Shown piece after piece: positions 6,603-8,903 of a stretch of 8,903 bases of DNA. Numbering within the stretch: position 1 is the first letter of the stretch; each line of letters starts with the position of its first letter. The translations under genes and the position numbers were made by a program. The stretch lies in assembly GCA_010671975.1 (NCBI GenBank), contig JAAHIA010000196.1, positions 1 through 8,903 of the forward strand, read 5' to 3'. The notes under the pieces are model-generated. The model was not told where the DNA came from. It saw only the letters and a program-made list of their open reading frames with translations, and did not search any database. The DNA comes from Leptolyngbya sp. SIO4C1. GTDB taxonomy: Bacteria > Cyanobacteriota > Cyanobacteriia > Phormidesmidales > Phormidesmidaceae.

Positions 6603-7425
6603 ATCCAGCAAATGATTCTGACTGAGGGGTCTTTTGCACAGCTACGAAGTGCACGCCGTTTGCCTGCTGCTTTGCTGCCTCAAACTGAGCAGCCTCCTGC
6701 TGTAGCTCAGGCGTTGGCAGATTAGCCAAAATCCACGTGTCGATGCTGCCGGTTTCGAGCATGAGTCTAGCAGTCTCGCCGAGCTGAGGCTTAATATAGG
6801 CCAGCTCTAGACCCGACATCCAGCCAGCGAGCGGTAGCGCTCGCTGCGAAAAGATTAGCAGCCCGGGTATCGACGTATCTGCTTCAACGTCTGCCATCGA
6901 GAGCGGAAAGGCCTCGCTAAAGTCGGTCTCCCACTCAGGCATGTCAGCAAAATCGCGCGCCGGCAGATTAACAAAGGCCCACTGCTGGCCTACTAGCGCG
7001 TCTGGGAGCGGCTTAGCAACCTCTAGCGGCTGACTCACCGACGGACTGTTGCTCGGCTGGTAGCCTGGCTGCTGCGGATAGAAGTTCTGCTGACGATCTT
7101 CTAGCCACTGCTGCAGCGCTAGCGTACGGCGACTGGCATTGACCGGAAACCCTAGCTCCTCACAGGCTCGGGTAATCATGTTCTGCATTGAGTAGCGAAA
7201 AAATCGCATCCGAGCCGGCGGCGTAGGGGCCTGCTCCAGCGCGGCCTGAATTGCCTTTTTCAACTCAATTGAGTTGACTTGTTTGTTCGAGACGAATTTG
7301 CTGTAGCGAAAGCTAGGGTCATCTTTGACCGACTCTACCCCTTCACAGATCAAAATTTCCCAGCGTTTTTTCTGACTTTCATCTAAAACCGGACGCGAAT
7401 AGAAATCAAGCTCCCAGAGGGTCAT
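6571..7425 (-). CDS. Tab2/Atab2-family RNA-binding protein
   Basis: This 284-residue soluble protein carries both hallmarks of the Tab2/Atab2 family. The N-terminus reads WELDFYSRPVLDE followed by KKRWEILICE (residues 4-28), and the C-terminus ends with VHFVAVQKTPQSE and GFWLMQE (258-280). In green algae and plants these proteins bind the 5' leader of photosystem I mRNA and promote its translation; cyanobacterial homologues are widespread but less studied, so a role in photosystem gene expression is inference. Residues ~115-137 form a Pro/Gln/Ser-rich stretch (NFYPQQPGYQPSNSPS) that looks like a flexible linker between the two halves. The start ATG overlaps the S1 gene's stop as ATGA (7422-7425) and has GGAG (7434-7437) 8 bases upstream, so translation is probably coupled to S1. 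Its own stop overlaps the permease ATG by one base. Length is normal and nothing looks broken. Confidence 0.9.
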   Translation of the reverse strand: MTLWELDFYSRPVLDESQKKRWEILICEGVESVKDDPSFRYSKFVSNKQVNSIELKKAIQAALEQAPTPPARMRFFRYSMQNMITRACEELGFPVNASRRTLALQQWLEDRQQNFYPQQPGYQPSNSPSVSQPLEVAKPLPDALVGQQWAFVNLPARDFADMPEWETDFSEAFPLSMADVEADTSIPGLLIFSQRALPLAGWMSGLELAYIKPQLGETARLMLETGSIDTWILANLPTPELQQEAAQFEAAKQQANGVHFVAVQKTPQSESFAGFWLMQERTFG

Positions 7426-8300
7426 GCGTCGCGCTCCGCTAGCATTTTTGCGACATCCTGCGCTCGCTCCGCAGCCTTTGCCATCAGCGTATCGCGGTCT
7501 TTGAGAATTTCGCCGGGGTACTTTTCGAGCACCTTGGTAGACAGGCTAATCCGGTTGCGCACATCGTCAATGCCGACGACGACAACCTTGACTGGCTGAC
7601 CGACCTGAAACAGGTCGGAAATCGAAGGCACATAGCCCTTGCTGATCTGGTTGACGTGCAGCAGCCCGCGTACGCCTTCAAAGTCGACAAAGACGCCGAA
7701 CGGCTTGAGGGCAGCAACGGTGCCTTCTACTAGCTGACCTTCTGAAAGCTGCGCCATTGTTGCGGCCTGCGCAGCAATTCGCTGCGAAAGCACGAGCTTA
7801 TTGGCGTCTGGATTGACTTCTAGAAAAGCTACCGAAAGCTGCTGACCAACAAAGTCTGATAGGTCTTCACCCGCGCCGACCAAGTGCGATCGCGGTACAA
7901 AGCCGCGCAGCCCTTCGGCATCTACCACGACACCGCCCTTGTTGGTGCCTGTGACCTCAACTTCGAGAATGTCGTTAGTTTCCTGCCGCTGCAGCAGCCG
8001 CTCCCAAACCTGCTGAATCTCTAGCCTGCGAATCGACAGAATCACCTGACCGTTGGCATCTTGATCGCGCACAATCAAGAACTCACGCTCGCTATCTAGC
8101 GGCAGCGCCGCTTCTAGCGGAACTTCTGTATCGAGCGAAGCCTCTTTCAACGGCAAAAACGCGGCCGACTTTCCACCAATATCGATATAGGCCCCTTCCG
8201 CTGCGTGGCTAAACACCTTGCCCTGCACCACGCTGCCGGCTTGAAAATCAAAGCTGTGCTGGTCTAGCGCCTTTAGAAAATCCTCAGTCGAAAAGGTCAA
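7422..8300 (-). CDS. S1-domain RNA-binding protein (short cyanobacterial ribosomal protein S1 homologue)
   Basis: This 292-residue protein consists of three S1 (OB-fold) RNA-binding domains at about residues 21-91, 109-174 and 187-257. The third is the best conserved (EGTVAALKPFGVFVDF, VRGLLHVNQIS). The second carries NKGGVVVDAEGLRGFVPRSHL (20-residue core 120-140). A charged tail follows. Cyanobacteria encode two or more such short S1 proteins in place of the six-domain enterobacterial S1. This one resembles the second, nucleic-acid-binding copy (S1B-like) more than the main ribosomal copy, but I cannot settle that by eye. The start is a TTG at 8300: in-frame stops lie at bases 8332-8337 with no ATG or GTG between, and GGAG at 8310-8313 sits 9 bases upstream. 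It would act by binding mRNA on the 30S ribosome. The overlap with the Tab2 gene suggests that the two work in the same process. Confidence 0.9.
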   Translation of the reverse strand: MTFSTEDFLKALDQHSFDFQAGSVVQGKVFSHAAEGAYIDIGGKSAAFLPLKEASLDTEVPLEAALPLDSEREFLIVRDQDANGQVILSIRRLEIQQVWERLLQRQETNDILEVEVTGTNKGGVVVDAEGLRGFVPRSHLVGAGEDLSDFVGQQLSVAFLEVNPDANKLVLSQRIAAQAATMAQLSEGQLVEGTVAALKPFGVFVDFEGVRGLLHVNQISKGYVPSISDLFQVGQPVKVVVVGIDDVRNRISLSTKVLEKYPGEILKDRDTLMAKAAERAQDVAKMLAERDA

Positions 8301-8309
8301 CGATCCTGT

Positions 8310-8313
8310 CTCC
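8310..8313 (-). promoter_or_regulatory. Ribosome binding site supporting the TTG start of the S1 gene
   Basis: GGAG on the minus strand lies 9 bases before the TTG at 8300, ideal spacing. Stop codons upstream in the frame exclude a longer protein, so this site decides the start. Confidence 0.6.
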
Positions 8314-8339
8314 GCAAATAAAAATAGGCCAGTCTATCA

Positions 8340-8345
8340 AATATA
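8340..8345 (-). promoter_or_regulatory. Possible -10 box of the S1-Tab2-permease operon
   Basis: TATATT on the minus strand lies 39 bases before the TTG start, in the 113-base gap after the dienelactone hydrolase gene. No good -35 is seen at the right distance (the sequence there is near ACGCAG). The gap shows no clear terminator, so read-through from the upstream gene is also possible. Confidence 0.28.
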
Positions 8346-8413
8346 TCGCTGCTAGAAGCGTTCTGCGTTTTAAGTTTTGAACGTTTTCACGCGTCCCAAT
8401 TCCCAGCCAGCGT

Positions 8414-8903
8414 TCAGAGCTTTTGCGCAAATAGCTGCTTCACTTTCTCCCAAGCATCGGCTGCCGCCTCGGGCTGATAGCTATCGCGCCGATCGCAGAA
8501 AAAGCCGTGACCGGCTCCATCGTAGCGAAACACCCGATGGCTAATATTAGACTGCTGCAGCGCTGCCTCAATTCGATTGACGGCCTCTGGTGGAATGGAC
8601 GCATCTTCTGTGCCAAAAAAGGCATATAGCGTGCCGGTGATTTCAGGCGTGCGGGTAATGGTCGGATCGCCATCCCCAAAGGTGCTATCGGGAATGCCGG
8701 CACCGTAAAAGGAGGCAATGGCAACCGTATCTTTGAGCGTAGCAGCGAGATAGGCGACATGCCCCCCAAAGCAAAAGCCAATGCAGCCAATACTGCCTGG
8801 TTTGGCCTGTGGCAGCTGCTTCACATAGTCGATAGCCGCTTGAATATCGCTCAGCAGCTCATCGGCCTTAGTCTGTACCTTATACTGCCGGCCAATCTTA
8901 ATA
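8414..8903 (-). CDS. Dienelactone-hydrolase-family alpha/beta hydrolase (5' end cut by window edge)
   Basis: The frame is open from the right edge (first full codon at 8902) to the TGA at 8414-8416, giving 162 visible residues. The N-terminal part is missing; an internal GTG at 8824 (in DYVKQL) is not a true start. The family's Cys-Asp-His triad is visible. The nucleophile is in GFCFGG (Cys codon 8771-8773), the Asp in FFGTEDASIPPE (codon 8603-8605), and the His in GAGHGFF (codon 8507-8509). The IGFCFGGHVAYLAA elbow and YDGAGHGFFCDRRDSY are standard for the family, which is about 235-250 residues when complete, so roughly the last two thirds is present. These enzymes hydrolyse lactones or esters. 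In cyanobacteria without a chlorocatechol pathway the natural substrate is unknown. The gene lies upstream of and on the same strand as the S1 operon, 113 bases away, so it may be a separate unit. Confidence 0.9.
   Translation of the reverse strand, partial: IKIGRQYKVQTKADELLSDIQAAIDYVKQLPQAKPGSIGCIGFCFGGHVAYLAATLKDTVAIASFYGAGIPDSTFGDGDPTITRTPEITGTLYAFFGTEDASIPPEAVNRIEAALQQSNISHRVFRYDGAGHGFFCDRRDSYQPEAAADAWEKVKQLFAQKL

Larger units (their letters stand above)
1063..7893. repeat. HIP1 palindromes (GCGATCGC), 11 scattered copies
   Basis: The octamer begins at 1063, 1304, 2981, 3343, 3384, 4122, 4852, 4961, 5731, 6510 and 7886. That is about one per 800 bases, far above the chance rate of one per 65,000 for a random octamer at even base use. 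HIP1 abundance is a known cyanobacterial genome feature. All copies are inside coding sequence; the one at 5731-5738 touches the amidase-permease tail overlap. Confidence 0.9.

Noticed and set aside
8301..8413. Terminator after the dienelactone hydrolase gene
   Set aside because: There are A/T runs and short repeats such as AAAACG, but no stable GC stem followed by a U-run on the minus strand.
1..8903. Mobile element, prophage, defence island or CRISPR array
   Set aside because: There is no transposase, integrase, terminal inverted repeat, regularly spaced repeat or defence-gene motif. HIP1 sites are spread across the genes from 1063 to 7893, with no obvious foreign segment.

Overview
The window reads as ordinary chromosomal DNA from a cyanobacterium. 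Three things point there. First, the octamer GCGATCGC (HIP1, a cyanobacterial signature) occurs 11 times in 8.9 kb. Second, there is a Tab2/Atab2-family gene, a family of oxygenic phototrophs. Third, it lies beside a three-domain S1 protein of the short cyanobacterial type. The DNA is moderately GC-rich by eye, with many GCTAGC/CTAG and AGCTG words. The genus cannot be resolved from this window. I see no phage, transposon, CRISPR, rRNA or tRNA sequence.

Layout. Bases 1-747 (minus strand) hold a secreted protein with two peptidoglycan-binding domains, cut by the left edge. A 91-base divergent spacer with one good promoter separates it from a plus-strand gene (839-1522). That gene looks like a degenerate ADP-ribosylglycohydrolase lacking the usual metal-binding acidic motifs. 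A 239-base non-coding leader region with a TATAAT box follows. Next come a large membrane HD-domain phosphohydrolase of the 7TMR-HD/PgpH type (1762-4335) and, 3 bases later, an amidase-signature enzyme (4339-5748). These two are probably co-transcribed.

The right half is on the minus strand and converges on the amidase gene with an 11-base overlap. In transcription order it holds a dienelactone-hydrolase-family enzyme (cut by the right edge), an S1-domain RNA-binding protein with a TTG start, a Tab2-like RNA-binding protein, and a sugar-type ABC transporter permease. S1 and Tab2 overlap by ATGA, and Tab2 and the permease by TAATG, so the last three form a tightly coupled operon.

How the parts fit. 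The S1-Tab2 pair suggests a translation-related unit; Tab2 proteins in algae and plants act in translation of photosystem mRNAs. The attached permease has no partner subunits here, so it either shares an ATPase and binding protein encoded elsewhere or sits in the operon by chance. The HD protein has every residue expected of a cyclic di-AMP phosphodiesterase, but its link to the amidase is unknown. I did not find a convincing new multi-gene system. The items most worth a second look are the degenerate ADP-ribosylglycohydrolase-like protein, the S1-Tab2-permease operon, the HD protein's unusual N-terminus, and the leader before the HD gene.
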